NCBI RefSeq assembly: GCF_013369335.1
Contig: NZ_SZQJ01000009.1
Span: forward strand, 310,001 to 374,000
Direction of reading: 5' to 3'
DNA length: 64,000 bases
DNA from: Vibrio sp. JPW-9-11-11
Lineage (GTDB): Bacteria; Pseudomonadota; Gammaproteobacteria; Enterobacterales; Vibrionaceae
Shown here piece by piece: positions 16,537-26,767 of this stretch; positions within the stretch are counted from its first letter, which is position 1, and every line of letters starts with the position of its first letter. The notes beneath the pieces were generated by a model. That model made no database searches. It had not been told where the DNA came from and saw only the letters and a list, made by a program, of their open reading frames with translations. A program made the position numbers and the translations under genes.

Positions 16537-19068
16537 ATAGTAACGCTGTTTAAAGTGGATTAATGCTTTATTGAGCGCGAGCTCTTTAATCGGTTTCACA
16601 ATGACATAGTTTGCACCAGCTCGAAGAAATTCCTGCTTGGTCTCTTCCATTCCATCTGCGGTACAAGCATAGATGGGTATATCGAGTTTTAGCTCATCGC
16701 GAATGATTTCGGTCGCTGCGATCCCACCTAGACTTGGCAATTGGTTATCCATCAAGATCAAGTCAACATCGGCATCATTTTGTAAGAACTCGATAGCATT
16801 CAATCCATCTTGCACCCAAGTCACTTTCATCCGGTACTTTTCACAAAATGCCTTAGCGATAAAAGCATTGGTATGGTTATCTTCTACCAACAAAACATGT
16901 AAGCACTCTTCAAACAACAGTTTAGGCTCAACGAGTAAACCGTTATCATTTTCCGCAACAGGTGGTTTTTGAGTGACTTCTAACGGGATCTTGACCACAA
17001 AGTGTGTGCCCCGCTCTACCTTACTCGTTACCGAAATATGGCCATTCAAAATGGTTACTAGGCTGTGAACAATTGCCAAACCCAATCCACTTCCTCCGTA
17101 CTCACGTGTCGTGGTTGACTCAGCTTGAACAAACGGCTCGAAGATATCCACTAATCGCGCCTCCTCGATGCCGATGCCTGTATCATTGACCTCAATCGTC
17201 AAATCACACTGCTTGGGTTTGATGTTGGCATTGAGCAACACATCTATTTGTCCACGGTGAGTAAATTTCACCGCATTACTAACCAAGTTAAAAATGATTT
17301 GGTTTAAGCGTACTTGATCACTGTGAACGTAAACGCCAGCGAGATTGTGATGCCTTACATTCAGTTTGACCTGCTTATCACTACATAGAGGCTCAAAGAT
17401 CTTTTCAACCGTTGTGGTCAGTTCAATCAATTTAAAGGTCGAGTTTTCTATATGAAACTTACCTTGTTCGATTTTCGAAAAGTCTAAGATATCATTTAAC
17501 ACCGCTAATAAATGCTCACCACTATGACACAAAACTTCCATATGCTCTTTGTCTTGTTGATCGTGCATGCGATTTTTTAGCAGTTGTGAAACACCCAAAA
17601 TACCATTCAAGGGTGTTCTTAGTTCATGACTCATTTTAGCCAAGAAGTCTGCTTGTATACGAGCAGACTCCTCTGCTTGTTCGCGGGCCGCTTGGCTCTG
17701 TTTCTCTGCCTCGACAAAGCTAGTAATATCTTGCCCTTGAGCCATCACTTGGACAACCTTACCATCACGCAATATGGGCGATATGTTCCAACGAAACGTA
17801 GAACGATAAATACTGGTATTGATTCCGGTTAAGGTCGCCCCTTGAGCCGACATTTTTATCTGCCCTTCTAGCTGTGCAATTAAGCTCTGTCGAGCTTGTT
17901 CATGCGAGAAGCAACGTTCACTGGCTGCGTTAACACGTTGCAACTCCCCGTTAGTGCTCCACAAAGTTATCGGAGTAAGTGAGTAATTAAACAAATCCGA
18001 AAACTGCTGCTCTTGTTCATTTAGACGTAAGAAGGCGTTATGAAATGACTGGCCTAATCGGTCAAATTCTTCAATATTGGCGCCTTGAAACCGCGCCAAC
18101 TCTTTTTTATCAATGCTAGACCCCGTGTACTCAAGCAACTTATTAAGTTCAGAGGAGATACGCTTTGCAAGCCAAAAGCGGGTAATGAGCGCAATGGTGA
18201 CCAGCAAGAGTATGGTCGCAACGACCCACCAATAATGGTTACGAACAAAATTGAGTACATTGGTGTTGTCTTGTACCGTGTAGACAGAGAGAAACGTCGG
18301 CACGCCATCAATCAGCAAATCCGTTCTCGATACCATGTAACGACTCGCGTTGAGCGAACTGGAGTACTTTTCTAACCACCCGATTTGTTGCATTTCGGGA
18401 ACTTTGCTGCTGGTGGCGATAACTTGGTTGTTCACCACCAAGACCACTTCATCAGCGTTGCTGCCTTGGAGTACAGAGTTGACCAATGAAAAGTTATTAT
18501 TCAGCACAACACCGACGAACAACATGGCTACCACTTCACCACTTTGTGGATCGATAACTGGCGCGCGACGAATCATTAAATAACGCTTGCCTAAGCTAGA
18601 TGTCACTTGAGATAAGTACCAGTCAGAGCCTGTCGAAACCCCTTGAGCCATTTGACGCATTTTGTCGCGACTGATGCCATAAAAGCCAACACTTTCATCA
18701 TCCCAGAGAGTCTGTCCGCTGCGAGTAACAAAACGAAAATCAGGAGACAGCTCCGGTGACAATTGGTCAAAGCCATTGAAAAAGCTATTCAACGCAGCGT
18801 CGTCATTTTGCAACACTCCCTGAAGTAAAAATGCGCTCCGACCGTGGCTGTCTTGTTGAATTTCTAGTGACTTAAGTCGGTTGTCAACAATCTCTTGGAC
18901 CAAGCTCTGAGTTTGCTTTTTACTACGGTCTATCTCTTGGGCGACGACTTGTCGGTTAACTTGGTAGTTCTGGATCACAATGATCACTACCAACACTGCG
19001 ATAATCAGAAATATCGAACGTGTAAGTAGCTGTGCTAAATGCCGTTGGCGGCGTCGCAGTGATCCCAT
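16522..19068 (-). CDS. luxQ: Autoinducer-2 sensor kinase/phosphatase LuxQ (hybrid histidine kinase)
   Basis: An inner-membrane hybrid kinase of 848 residues. Two membrane helices (about 17-33 and 280-300) flank a periplasmic tandem-PAS sensor domain that contacts LuxP. Then come a HAMP-like stretch, a PAS domain (about 350-450), the HisKA domain with SHELRTP (His about 481), the HATPase with N, G1 (DTGIGIEEA) and G2 (GGSGLGLAI) boxes, and a receiver with LILMDNQLP (Asp about 774). It relays phosphate to LuxU and then LuxO according to AI-2 level. The ATG at 19068 is chosen because TAGGG is correctly spaced; a TTG at 19074 is too close. It follows luxP by 8 bases, so the two form one operon. 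Confidence 0.96.
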   Translation of the reverse strand: MGSLRRRQRHLAQLLTRSIFLIIAVLVVIIVIQNYQVNRQVVAQEIDRSKKQTQSLVQEIVDNRLKSLEIQQDSHGRSAFLLQGVLQNDDAALNSFFNGFDQLSPELSPDFRFVTRSGQTLWDDESVGFYGISRDKMRQMAQGVSTGSDWYLSQVTSSLGKRYLMIRRAPVIDPQSGEVVAMLFVGVVLNNNFSLVNSVLQGSNADEVVLVVNNQVIATSSKVPEMQQIGWLEKYSSSLNASRYMVSRTDLLIDGVPTFLSVYTVQDNTNVLNFVRNHYWWVVATILLLVTIALITRFWLAKRISSELNKLLEYTGSSIDKKELARFQGANIEEFDRLGQSFHNAFLRLNEQEQQFSDLFNYSLTPITLWSTNGELQRVNAASERCFSHEQARQSLIAQLEGQIKMSAQGATLTGINTSIYRSTFRWNISPILRDGKVVQVMAQGQDITSFVEAEKQSQAAREQAEESARIQADFLAKMSHELRTPLNGILGVSQLLKNRMHDQQDKEHMEVLCHSGEHLLAVLNDILDFSKIEQGKFHIENSTFKLIELTTTVEKIFEPLCSDKQVKLNVRHHNLAGVYVHSDQVRLNQIIFNLVSNAVKFTHRGQIDVLLNANIKPKQCDLTIEVNDTGIGIEEARLVDIFEPFVQAESTTTREYGGSGLGLAIVHSLVTILNGHISVTSKVERGTHFVVKIPLEVTQKPPVAENDNGLLVEPKLLFEECLHVLLVEDNHTNAFIAKAFCEKYRMKVTWVQDGLNAIEFLQNDADVDLILMDNQLPSLGGIAATEIIRDELKLDIPIYACTADGMEETKQEFLRAGANYVIVKPIKELALNKALIHFKQRYYKEAH

Positions 19069-19076
19069 ACTCAACC

Positions 19077-20183
<1,107 letters not shown>

Positions 20184-20239
20184 TCATTAACCAACTAAAC
20201 CGATGTATACGTTTTATCTATAAGATGGTGTTTAGTATA

Positions 20240-20279
20240 AAAAGGGGCCGGGACTAAGAGTGGCCATTAAACCACTCTT
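20240..20279 (-). terminator. Hairpin between the TraF-like gene and luxP
   Basis: AAGAGTGG/CCACTCTT is a perfect 8-bp stem with an 8-base loop, about 35 bases past the stop of the TraF-like gene. On the minus strand a T-run follows only after about 16 bases. It probably separates the two transcription units. Confidence 0.5.
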
Positions 20280-20312
20280 TTATCTCGGTTTTTTCATTAT
20301 GCCGTATAGTAT

Positions 20313-21470
20313 TCAGAACGTAAAAGACAAATTCCCAGAAAGACCAAATTGGTTATCACCGGCATAGCTACCAGCCAAGTCAATGCTCACTAAGTCTCCA
20401 GGACTAATGCCAATACCCAACGTCACTTCATCATCCAATGTATCTTGAACATCGGTCTGGTACCCCGCACGCAGCTGAGCCCAGCCGAATGCATTGCCTT
20501 CCACACCAACACGGAGGAATTGAGTTTCATCATTGAGGTCTAAAAACCGCTCTTGTTTGGTCATGTCAAAGTCGATCGTTGCTGAAAAATACTCCATCAT
20601 GTAAGTCCCTGACACGGTCAACTGGGTATTCAGTTTATAACGACTCACACCACCAATATCTTTGGTATCAATCTCTTTTGAAAACAGATCTTTCACTGCA
20701 ACCCCCAGACGATAGTTGTCGACCAACCAGACTGCCCCTAAATCGAGGTTGAATGCACTCTTTTTGGTTTCACTTTGATCGTAATCGTCCAAGTCGAAAT
20801 CTTCGACAGACAGGCTCTGTTTATAGGTCTTTAACTGCTGATATTTGGGTGTGACGCCCAACGAGACATCCTGACCAGCAATCGCGACGCGCTTGGCTAA
20901 TGCAACACCGAACTCTGAGTAGCCAAAGGCGATCATATCAACGTTTGAGTTTTCGTAACGGGTTTGCACTGCGGACGGCGTATTGCCTCCATCGGCGGCG
21001 ATTTCTGGTGAAGCGACAACCTCAGCATACCCGCGCAAGAACATATTCGCAGACAAGGTGTTAATCGGTAGAGCAACAGCCATGGCCGCGCCACCGGTGA
21101 CAGCCAAGGGTTTGTTGTCCGAGAGTTGAGTGAGATAATTGTTGAGCGTTGTTGCTTGAGTAGGGTCGCTGCTCCCGCCATTTTCAAATTGCTTGATGGT
21201 GTCTTGCAGCGAATCTATGGTATCGAGTGATTCGTCGGTATCACGTAGCGTTGCCCCAACCGCGGGCAATAAAACACCAAAATCGTCACTGTCTCGGTAA
21301 ATCGCCGTCAGTGCGGGGTTATAGAAAGGTGCCAAGACATAATCTGCACTACTTACACCCGTATTTCCCATGCCGTTTCCACGACCATCGGGGACGACAG
21401 TAGCGGCATAGCCCGCACTTGAACAAACCAACAACCCGATGACCACTGTTATTTTATTGAATTGATTCAT
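20313..21470 (-). CDS. TraF-like outer-membrane beta-barrel protein (TraF_2 family)
   Basis: A 385-residue exported protein. The signal peptide MNQFNKITVVIGLLVCSSAGYA ends in a clean AYA site. The mature part opens with PDGRGNGMGNTGVSSADY, the typical start of the conjugal-transfer TraF family of chromosomal proteobacterial proteins, and ends in a phenylalanine after alternating strands (GLSGNLSFTF), as outer-membrane barrels do. Despite the family name there is no conjugation gene nearby, so a transfer role is not implied. The function is unknown. Confidence 0.8.
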   Translation of the reverse strand: MNQFNKITVVIGLLVCSSAGYAATVVPDGRGNGMGNTGVSSADYVLAPFYNPALTAIYRDSDDFGVLLPAVGATLRDTDESLDTIDSLQDTIKQFENGGSSDPTQATTLNNYLTQLSDNKPLAVTGGAAMAVALPINTLSANMFLRGYAEVVASPEIAADGGNTPSAVQTRYENSNVDMIAFGYSEFGVALAKRVAIAGQDVSLGVTPKYQQLKTYKQSLSVEDFDLDDYDQSETKKSAFNLDLGAVWLVDNYRLGVAVKDLFSKEIDTKDIGGVSRYKLNTQLTVSGTYMMEYFSATIDFDMTKQERFLDLNDETQFLRVGVEGNAFGWAQLRAGYQTDVQDTLDDEVTLGIGISPGDLVSIDLAGSYAGDNQFGLSGNLSFTF

Positions 21471-21536
21471 ATCCGTATCAACCTTCTTTTTTAAGATGCA
21501 TTATCAAGGTTAATACAAAAAACGACACTTTGAGTG

Positions 21537-21845
21537 CTATAAACCAACCAGTAGCATATCTAGTGTGATCGAGGAATCAGTTTGGAAGGAAATTAAATGT
21601 TCTTTCTTTGACTTGGGGAGTTTTTTAATTCGCCACTCATATTTGGACGCCTCACTGCGATTTTCCCCAGCAGGATAACACCACTCTAAAATCAGCGGTG
21701 CTTTCCCTTTGAGGGCCTTCGCGCCTTGACCATTTTGATGTTGAGCGAATCGGCGTTCAACATCGGTCGTAATTCCGCAATAAAGCGCTCGACTGGGCAT
21801 GCGAACCAAATACACATACCACGTATTGGCAGTCTGTGTAGACAT
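21537..21845 (-). CDS. GIY-YIG nuclease family protein, YhbQ-like
   Basis: A 102-residue single-domain GIY-YIG protein: WYVYLVR and ALYCGITTDVERRFAQH correspond to the GIY and YIG strands with the conserved Arg. The terminal SKYEWRIKKLPKSKKEHLI is the Glu-bearing helix. This is the YhbQ subfamily, small proteins linked to DNA repair or nucleic-acid turnover. Its ATG overlaps the yceH stop codon (TAATG), so it is translationally coupled to yceH. Confidence 0.88.
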   Translation of the reverse strand: MSTQTANTWYVYLVRMPSRALYCGITTDVERRFAQHQNGQGAKALKGKAPLILEWCYPAGENRSEASKYEWRIKKLPKSKKEHLISFQTDSSITLDMLLVGL

Positions 21846-22492
21846 TATGCCGTCAATTGCTCCACCAGCGTTTTGAGCTCTGAAAGCTCTTGCTGTAGCG
21901 CTTGGACTTGCTGCTCCAACGCGTCAATGCGCTCATCACCACCTGTTGATGCAGTCGGCACGGATAGATTATCGATATCGACATCACCACTAAACAGATG
22001 CATGTAACGCGACTCACGTTTTCCTGCTTCACGTGGTAGTTTCACCACTAACGCCCCTTGCTCTCGAGCCGCCATAGACTCCAAAACCGCTTCAACTTCT
22101 TTGACATCATTAAACTCAGCTAAGCGATTGGTACGGGTTCTCAGTTCACCTGGCGTTTGCGCGCCGCGCAACAGCAAACAGCAAACGACAGCTTTCTCTT
22201 GCTGAGTAAGCTTGAGATCACCAAACTCGGTATTGCAGAAACGGTGTTGGAACTTGCTAGCACGACTATTGAATCCGCTCTCGTCACTGACTAAATGCCT
22301 CGCGCTCAAGCTGTCAATTGCCGCTTGTACCTCAACGTCTGACAGGGCCATCACGGGCTCACGATTGCTTTTTTGGTTACACGCAGACGTTAGGCTGTTC
22401 AACGTCAGTGGGTAATAGTCCGGAGTCGTCACTTCTTTTTCAATCAGCGCACCGATAACACGCGCCTCTACAGGGGTTAGCTCGATATTCAT
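21845..22492 (-). CDS. yceH: YceH-family protein (DUF480)
   Basis: A 215-residue protein. It is nearly all DUF480, a tandem winged-helix fold: [20 protein letters not shown], then [21 protein letters not shown] and [20 protein letters not shown]. The end (about 180-215) is a short coiled coil. The function of YceH is unknown; the winged helices suggest nucleic-acid binding. It is the first gene of a two-gene unit with the GIY-YIG nuclease. Confidence 0.92.
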   Translation of the reverse strand: MNIELTPVEARVIGALIEKEVTTPDYYPLTLNSLTSACNQKSNREPVMALSDVEVQAAIDSLSARHLVSDESGFNSRASKFQHRFCNTEFGDLKLTQQEKAVVCCLLLRGAQTPGELRTRTNRLAEFNDVKEVEAVLESMAAREQGALVVKLPREAGKRESRYMHLFSGDVDIDNLSVPTASTGGDERIDALEQQVQALQQELSELKTLVEQLTA

Positions 22493-22527
22493 ACCATTTC
22501 CTTATCGTTCTTATCTGGGCGCTATTG

Positions 22528-22719
22528 CTAGTGCTCGGAAAGGATGGGAACTTTCTTAATTTTGCCGTTCTCATCAATCATTATAATTTTGCTGCGGTTT
22601 AATTCGACTTCCGTCATTTCTTGGCGGCTGCGCTCGCGCTTGTAGGCTTTGACCAATCTTGCGGCGCGATCTGAATTCCTTTCAGACGATTTGGGAATCA
22701 CAATGTCTGACGTATGCAT
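22528..22719 (-). CDS. Small unknown basic protein (63 aa)
   Basis: A 63-residue charged protein starting MHTSDIVIPKSSERNSDRAA. It is rich in Arg and Lys with a helical centre (RLVKAYKRERSRQEMTEVEL) and a tail SKIIMIDENGKIKKVPILSE that reads like a beta hairpin. The ribosome site is weak, and I do not recognise a family. It lies 35 bases upstream of yceH on the same strand. It may be a real small gene because the frame is open and amino-acid use is sensible. Confidence 0.5.
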   Translation of the reverse strand: MHTSDIVIPKSSERNSDRAARLVKAYKRERSRQEMTEVELNRSKIIMIDENGKIKKVPILSEH

Positions 22720-22903
22720 CTTAGTTTTAACTCACTGTCACAATAGGTGAATCATATATCGATACTTTTATCGGCTCAATGACTAGCGCGGAGATTGGCG
22801 ATTATTGCGTCATGCTAAAGTAATGATTGATCTAAAGACTGTTATCACGTCAGATGTTGTGATTTAATCCGGTGAGTTGTTCAAAAAATTAGGAAAGGAA
22901 ACT

Positions 22904-23221
22904 ATGAGTGGTGTTTTTGAAATCGTAGCCCAAGCACGTCGTAAGAATAAATTAAAGCGTGAGCTTGTTGATAACGAAAAGAAAGTTCGTGATAACCGCA
23001 AACGTGTTGACTTGCTTGAAAACCTTATGGATTACATTAAGCCAGACATGAGTAACGAAGAAATCGTTGCTATTATCAAAAATATGAAAGCCGATTATGA
23101 AGATCGCGTTGACGATCACATCATCAAGAGTGCAGAGATCTCGAAAGAGCGCCGTGATATCAGCCGACGTATCCGTGAACTGACTGAAGAAGACAAACTA
23201 ATCCAAGGCAAGAAGAAGTAA
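22904..23221 (+). CDS. tmaR: PTS localisation regulator TmaR (YeeX, DUF496)
   Basis: A 105-residue almost wholly coiled-coil protein of the DUF496 family: [26 protein letters not shown]-type segment [19 protein letters not shown], and [20 protein letters not shown]. In E. coli TmaR forms polar clusters and sequesters PTS enzyme I, so it tunes sugar uptake. The start is at 22904, directly after AGGAAAGGAAACT; an upstream in-frame ATG at 22877 lacks this. It is monocistronic with a terminator. Confidence 0.94.
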   Translation: MSGVFEIVAQARRKNKLKRELVDNEKKVRDNRKRVDLLENLMDYIKPDMSNEEIVAIIKNMKADYEDRVDDHIIKSAEISKERRDISRRIRELTEEDKLIQGKKK

Positions 23222-23244
23222 CCGCCCTCCTCGCTTTGCATCTA

Positions 23245-23269
23245 GCCTGCCTTGTCGCAGGCTTTTTTA
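23245..23269 (+). terminator. Rho-independent terminator of tmaR
   Basis: GCCTGC/GCAGGC stem with a 6-base loop and six T residues, about 25 bases after the tmaR stop. Confidence 0.88.
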
Positions 23270-23514
23270 TTGCAGCAAGACTGCGTTTATACCAACAAAT
23301 TTGGTTATTATAATGATGTAAATAGCGTAAAACGTTTGCGTAATCGCTAACCTTCTCCGTTCATATTTTTGGGGCTTTCATCACACATTTAGCCCTGTTA
23401 TATTTCATGTTAGTGAATCATTTAGACCATTCGAGGCACGGAGCTTCCTCACTTATCTCAAGACGAGAAGAATTGGTACCGACGTAGGGTCGGCAAAATT
23501 AAGAGGGTCAAATT

Positions 23515-23760
23515 ATGGATATGGTTGAAATTCTAGGCTACGCAGCTTCTATCATGGTTGCAATCTCACTGACAATGAAAGATATCGTCAAACTGCGCGT
23601 ACTTAACTTTATCGGTTGTGCGTTGTTTACGGCTTACGGCTTAATGATCGATGCATGGCCTGTTGTCGTAACCAACGGTTTCATTGCTTGCGTTAACGTG
23701 TACTTTCTAGCGAAAATGCAGAGCGAAAAAAAAAGCGAGCAAATTAAAAACGCCGCGTAA
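23515..23760 (+). CDS. Small three-helix membrane protein (YgjV/SemiSWEET-like)
   Basis: An 81-residue protein with three hydrophobic helices (about 5-22, 31-50, 52-68) and a charged tail. The pattern ILGYAASIMVAISLTMKD, then LRVLNFIGCALFTAYGLMI and WPVVVTNGFIACVNVYFL resembles the triple-helix unit of SemiSWEET sugar transporters and the YgjV inner-membrane family, which share that fold. The canonical PQ pair is not present, so sugar transport is only a guess. AGAGGG lies 8 bases before the ATG. It has its own leader of about 240 bases after the tmaR terminator. Confidence 0.75.
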   Translation: MDMVEILGYAASIMVAISLTMKDIVKLRVLNFIGCALFTAYGLMIDAWPVVVTNGFIACVNVYFLAKMQSEKKSEQIKNAA

Positions 23761-23783
23761 TCGTTAGCCTTACTCTGTTATAC

Positions 23784-23818
23784 AAAGCTCTTGTGCCGTA
23801 GGTGCGAGAGCTTTTTTA
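23784..23818 (+). terminator. Rho-independent terminator
   Basis: An imperfect long stem starting AAGCTCT and closing AGAGCTT, followed by six T residues. It separates the membrane-protein gene from the convergent HD-GYP gene, whose stop is 4 bases away. Confidence 0.8.
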
Positions 23819-23821
23819 TTA

Positions 23822-24973
23822 TTAGCTCGCCACCACTTCTTTCGTGTCCGTTTTATCGAGGTAACGTTCGCGTATGTGCATGAACTTATCGATATTGTCG
23901 AGCAGAGCGTCGACACAGATTGGATCAAACATCTCGCTCTTGTGTTGCTTGATATAATCCAGCACCTTACTGAGCTCCCAAGCCGGCTTGTATGCACGAC
24001 GACTCAGTAGTGCATCAAAGACATCAGCCATTGTAACAATTCTCGCTTCAAGCGGTATACCTTCATCGCTAAGACCATCGGGCAGACCTTTACCATTGTA
24101 GAGTTCATGATGGTGTCGAATAATATTCTTAATGAATGTCACCTCTTGATCACTCACCATTTTCGCTTGTGCCACTTCAATCACTTCGTCAATAATCTGT
24201 TCTCCATAAACAGTATGGTTATTCATGATGTGACGTTCTTGGGGGGTAAATCGCTTGGTGCTATACAATATTTCATCTGGAATCATGTATTTACCAATAT
24301 CATGCAAAGGTGCATACAGTCGAATTCTATGGATAAACTGATGTGTTATGTGCGGGTACTTGGCCGACAATATCCGCGCGATAAGCTCACTGTACATACC
24401 CATTCGAATTAAATGTTCTTTGGTTTCAGGATCGCGAGCGTGACCCATTTTCAGCGCAATATTCAAACTCGATTGAAAGTGACGCTGCCCTTCGAACAGT
24501 TGAACAAACAGGCCCGATATCACTTGGCATACAAAGGCAAAGTCGCGCTCGACAAATGAATGAGAAAAATAGCCAGGCTCAGAGGCATTAATAAAAATAA
24601 AACCAATAGTTTTACCTTGATAACCAATAGGATAGGTATAGCTACTCACATGGCCGTGTCGCAATAACTCTTTCACTCTGTCGGTCTGTTGCATCTCGGT
24701 GATATCGTCAATAATGCGCACATGAGCGGTATAGGCGATGCTGCTCAGAGAAGAGTTGTCCGCGAGTGGGTGTTCATCGTAATCAAAGCAGCCAGAAGCA
24801 ACGAATCTATCCTTCACGTAATAATTGGAGACTCGGTTTTGCTCAATAAGAGCAATGGAAAAACGTGACAGGCTCGTGCTACGCGCCGCTGCGTGTTCGT
24901 GAATAGCGTCTAATTTAGAAATTAGCCCGCTTTCTTGTGACGCTATCTGATTTAGAAAACCATAGTCGAACAT
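23822..24973 (-). CDS. HD-GYP domain protein, probable c-di-GMP phosphodiesterase
   Basis: A 383-residue soluble protein. The N-terminal half (about 1-175) looks like a GAF-type sensor domain (GKTIGFIFINASEPGYF). The C-terminal half is an HD-GYP domain: APLHDIGKYMIPDEIL (HDxGK), NNHTVYGEQII, IIRHHHELYNGKGLPDGL and MADVFDALLSRRAYKP. The signature GYP tripeptide is GLP here; this variant occurs in active and inactive members, so catalysis cannot be assumed. All metal-ligand histidines and the HD pair are present. It is the second c-di-GMP-type protein of the window and stands alone. Confidence 0.87.
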   Translation of the reverse strand: MFDYGFLNQIASQESGLISKLDAIHEHAAARSTSLSRFSIALIEQNRVSNYYVKDRFVASGCFDYDEHPLADNSSLSSIAYTAHVRIIDDITEMQQTDRVKELLRHGHVSSYTYPIGYQGKTIGFIFINASEPGYFSHSFVERDFAFVCQVISGLFVQLFEGQRHFQSSLNIALKMGHARDPETKEHLIRMGMYSELIARILSAKYPHITHQFIHRIRLYAPLHDIGKYMIPDEILYSTKRFTPQERHIMNNHTVYGEQIIDEVIEVAQAKMVSDQEVTFIKNIIRHHHELYNGKGLPDGLSDEGIPLEARIVTMADVFDALLSRRAYKPAWELSKVLDYIKQHKSEMFDPICVDALLDNIDKFMHIRERYLDKTDTKEVVAS

Positions 24974-25192
24974 GCGAATACGTTACCTATTTTGTGTTTT
25001 CGAGGACAATATCTCAGAGTTGAGAAAGACTGTATCAAATATTTAACAAAACCCTAACCAGCTGATTTATAAAGTTAGAATTTCATCATAAAATGAAGGG
25101 TTATTAAAAGTAGAACGTGAGCGCGGCGTTATTCTTTTGGCTGGTAACGATGCAACATACATGAGTTTATGTCGTTACTATCATGAGAAGCT

Positions 25193-25226
25193 GCAAAAAT
25201 CCGCCCGCCAAGTGTTGGCGGGCGGA
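25193..25226 (-). terminator. Rho-independent terminator of the OmpA-like gene
   Basis: A very stable CCGCCCGCCAA/TTGGCGGGCGG stem with a short loop, followed on the minus strand by ATTTTTGC. It lies about 37 bases after the stop. Confidence 0.88.
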
Positions 25227-25262
25227 ATCAGTTAGTGATCCGTTTGTCGTGAAAATGACACG

Positions 25263-25880
25263 CTAGTTGTTGGCCACAATAAACAAAACCTCAACACGTC
25301 GATTACAGGCTTTTCCTGCTTTTGTTTTGTTACTACACGCCGGTACATATTCGCCATAGCCTCGGGTAAAAATCGAGTTCATCGCAACATTGTTACTCAC
25401 CAACTGTTGCTTGACGGCTGTAGCACGTTTCATCGAAAGCGTATCGTTAAAAGTTGGTGCACCAGTGCTGTCGGCATGCCCGTCTATCACTATATCTATA
25501 CCAGGTTGCGAGGCAAGGTAGCGCCCCATCATATTGAGCCACGCTTCTGAGTCTGAAGAAACACGTGATGATCCCGTATTAAACTTAATGGTGTCTTTTA
25601 ATTTCACCATGACATGATTTCCGGGTAATAACTCATAGTCGACACCGTTATTGACTAAGAAGTTCTGTAAGTCGCTGTAACTCTGTGTACGTTGTTGACC
25701 AAAGGGACCTTTCACACCAGAGCTCGCAATGACGGGTTCACTGCCCCACTCTGGATAGCGAACATCAAAGTCTGACTTGGGCGCGGTATCGAGCAAGTTG
25801 TCATCAAACATAGCAATAGTGTCGTCTAAAGTCCCACACCCAGTGAGTAGTAATATCAGTGGTAATACAAAGTGCTTCAT
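25263..25880 (-). CDS. OmpA-family outer-membrane lipoprotein
   Basis: A 205-residue lipoprotein. The lipobox LLTGC gives a lipidated Cys at about residue 15. The C-terminal domain (about 95-205) is an OmpA-like peptidoglycan-binding domain: IKFNTGSSRVSSDSEAWL, IVIDGHADSTGAPTFNDTLS, RATAVKQQL, TRGYGE and NRRVEVLF. The usual NxxLSxxRA is DTLSMKRAT here, which is within the family range. A stretch of about 75 residues links the lipid anchor to the domain. It is probably an envelope-tethering protein like Pal or YiaD. The start at 25880 is chosen so that the lipobox is correctly placed. Confidence 0.88.
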   Translation of the reverse strand: MKHFVLPLILLLTGCGTLDDTIAMFDDNLLDTAPKSDFDVRYPEWGSEPVIASSGVKGPFGQQRTQSYSDLQNFLVNNGVDYELLPGNHVMVKLKDTIKFNTGSSRVSSDSEAWLNMMGRYLASQPGIDIVIDGHADSTGAPTFNDTLSMKRATAVKQQLVSNNVAMNSIFTRGYGEYVPACSNKTKAGKACNRRVEVLFIVANN

Positions 25881-26130
25881 TGATTCACCATCGGTTCCTT
25901 TTTCATACACCTCTATATCGGCCAACACGCCAATACTTTAGCGCTTTTTACTGCTACTCCCTTAGTAGGCTTTTTCACCCTCCGGTGTGAGCGATAGTTT
26001 TCTTCGACACACATTGTTATGTGTTTTTATCAACATCCCTGTTTTACTCAAGAAATGGAACAAGTAGAATTAAGCGACTGTTATGACTCCAATAACCTTC
26101 ACCCACTAGGTGAGCCTAAGAGGCAATTAT

Positions 26131-26751
26131 ATGAACAAAATTTCTTCATTTCTGCTGTTTGCATGCGTGGCCATTCTTGCAGGTTGCTCAGACGATAGCC
26201 AACCCCAGCAAGGCAAACAATACACGCAACTTCCTGCCAGTCTAGCCACATTCAGGATGCCGCCGGTCGTGGAAGTGTTTTCCCTCAATTGTGGTCATTG
26301 CCGAAAAATGGAGAATGAACTCGCCACTATCGAACAACTGACAAACCAGAGTATTGGTAAAGTCCACGTTACTTTTAATGAAAGCGCCCAGATCGGTGCC
26401 ATGATTTATTACACTGCAGAGATGCAGTTAGGCCAAAAACCTGACCACACTATGATGACCGAACTGTTTTCAGCCACTCAATTGGGGGATGGCGCGACTC
26501 TAGCCGACAAGAAAGCCGCCATCGACCTGGCATTTCATAGTCGCAACTTAACCAGCCCATACGACTTTGACGAGTCACAACAGAAACAACTGTTCGCCGC
26601 AATGCAAGTCGCCGATGACATCACCACCCAAGGTGAGATTAACGCGGTTCCAACCTTTATCGTTAACGGTAAATATCAGGTTATCACTAGCGGTCATCAA
26701 GACGTTCAAGGCATTGCCAACACCATCAATTTCTTACTTACACAACCCTAA
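26131..26751 (+). CDS. DsbA-like thiol:disulfide oxidoreductase lipoprotein (CGHC)
   Basis: A 206-residue periplasmic protein with a lipobox (ILAGC) and a DsbA fold. The redox motif is CGHC, inside VFSLNCGHCRKMENELATI, as in eukaryotic PDI, not the CPHC of Vibrio DsbA. The cis-proline loop is present as NAVPTFIVNGKYQV. Membrane anchoring and the altered CxxC suggest a specialised oxidant or isomerase rather than the main DsbA. AGAGGC precedes the ATG at 26131. A membrane-anchored FKBP isomerase gene follows 16 bases later, so the two form a likely folding operon. Confidence 0.85.
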   Translation: MNKISSFLLFACVAILAGCSDDSQPQQGKQYTQLPASLATFRMPPVVEVFSLNCGHCRKMENELATIEQLTNQSIGKVHVTFNESAQIGAMIYYTAEMQLGQKPDHTMMTELFSATQLGDGATLADKKAAIDLAFHSRNLTSPYDFDESQQKQLFAAMQVADDITTQGEINAVPTFIVNGKYQVITSGHQDVQGIANTINFLLTQP

Positions 26752-26767
26752 CTATCGGAACGGATTT

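Noticed and set aside
20313..21470. A conjugation gene, judging from the TraF name
   Set aside because: The family name is historic; no other conjugation or plasmid gene is near and the protein looks like an outer-membrane barrel.
26567..26767. Long N-terminal extension of the FKBP gene
   Set aside because: The extension is an out-of-frame shadow of the DsbA-like gene; the membrane anchor begins at 26768.
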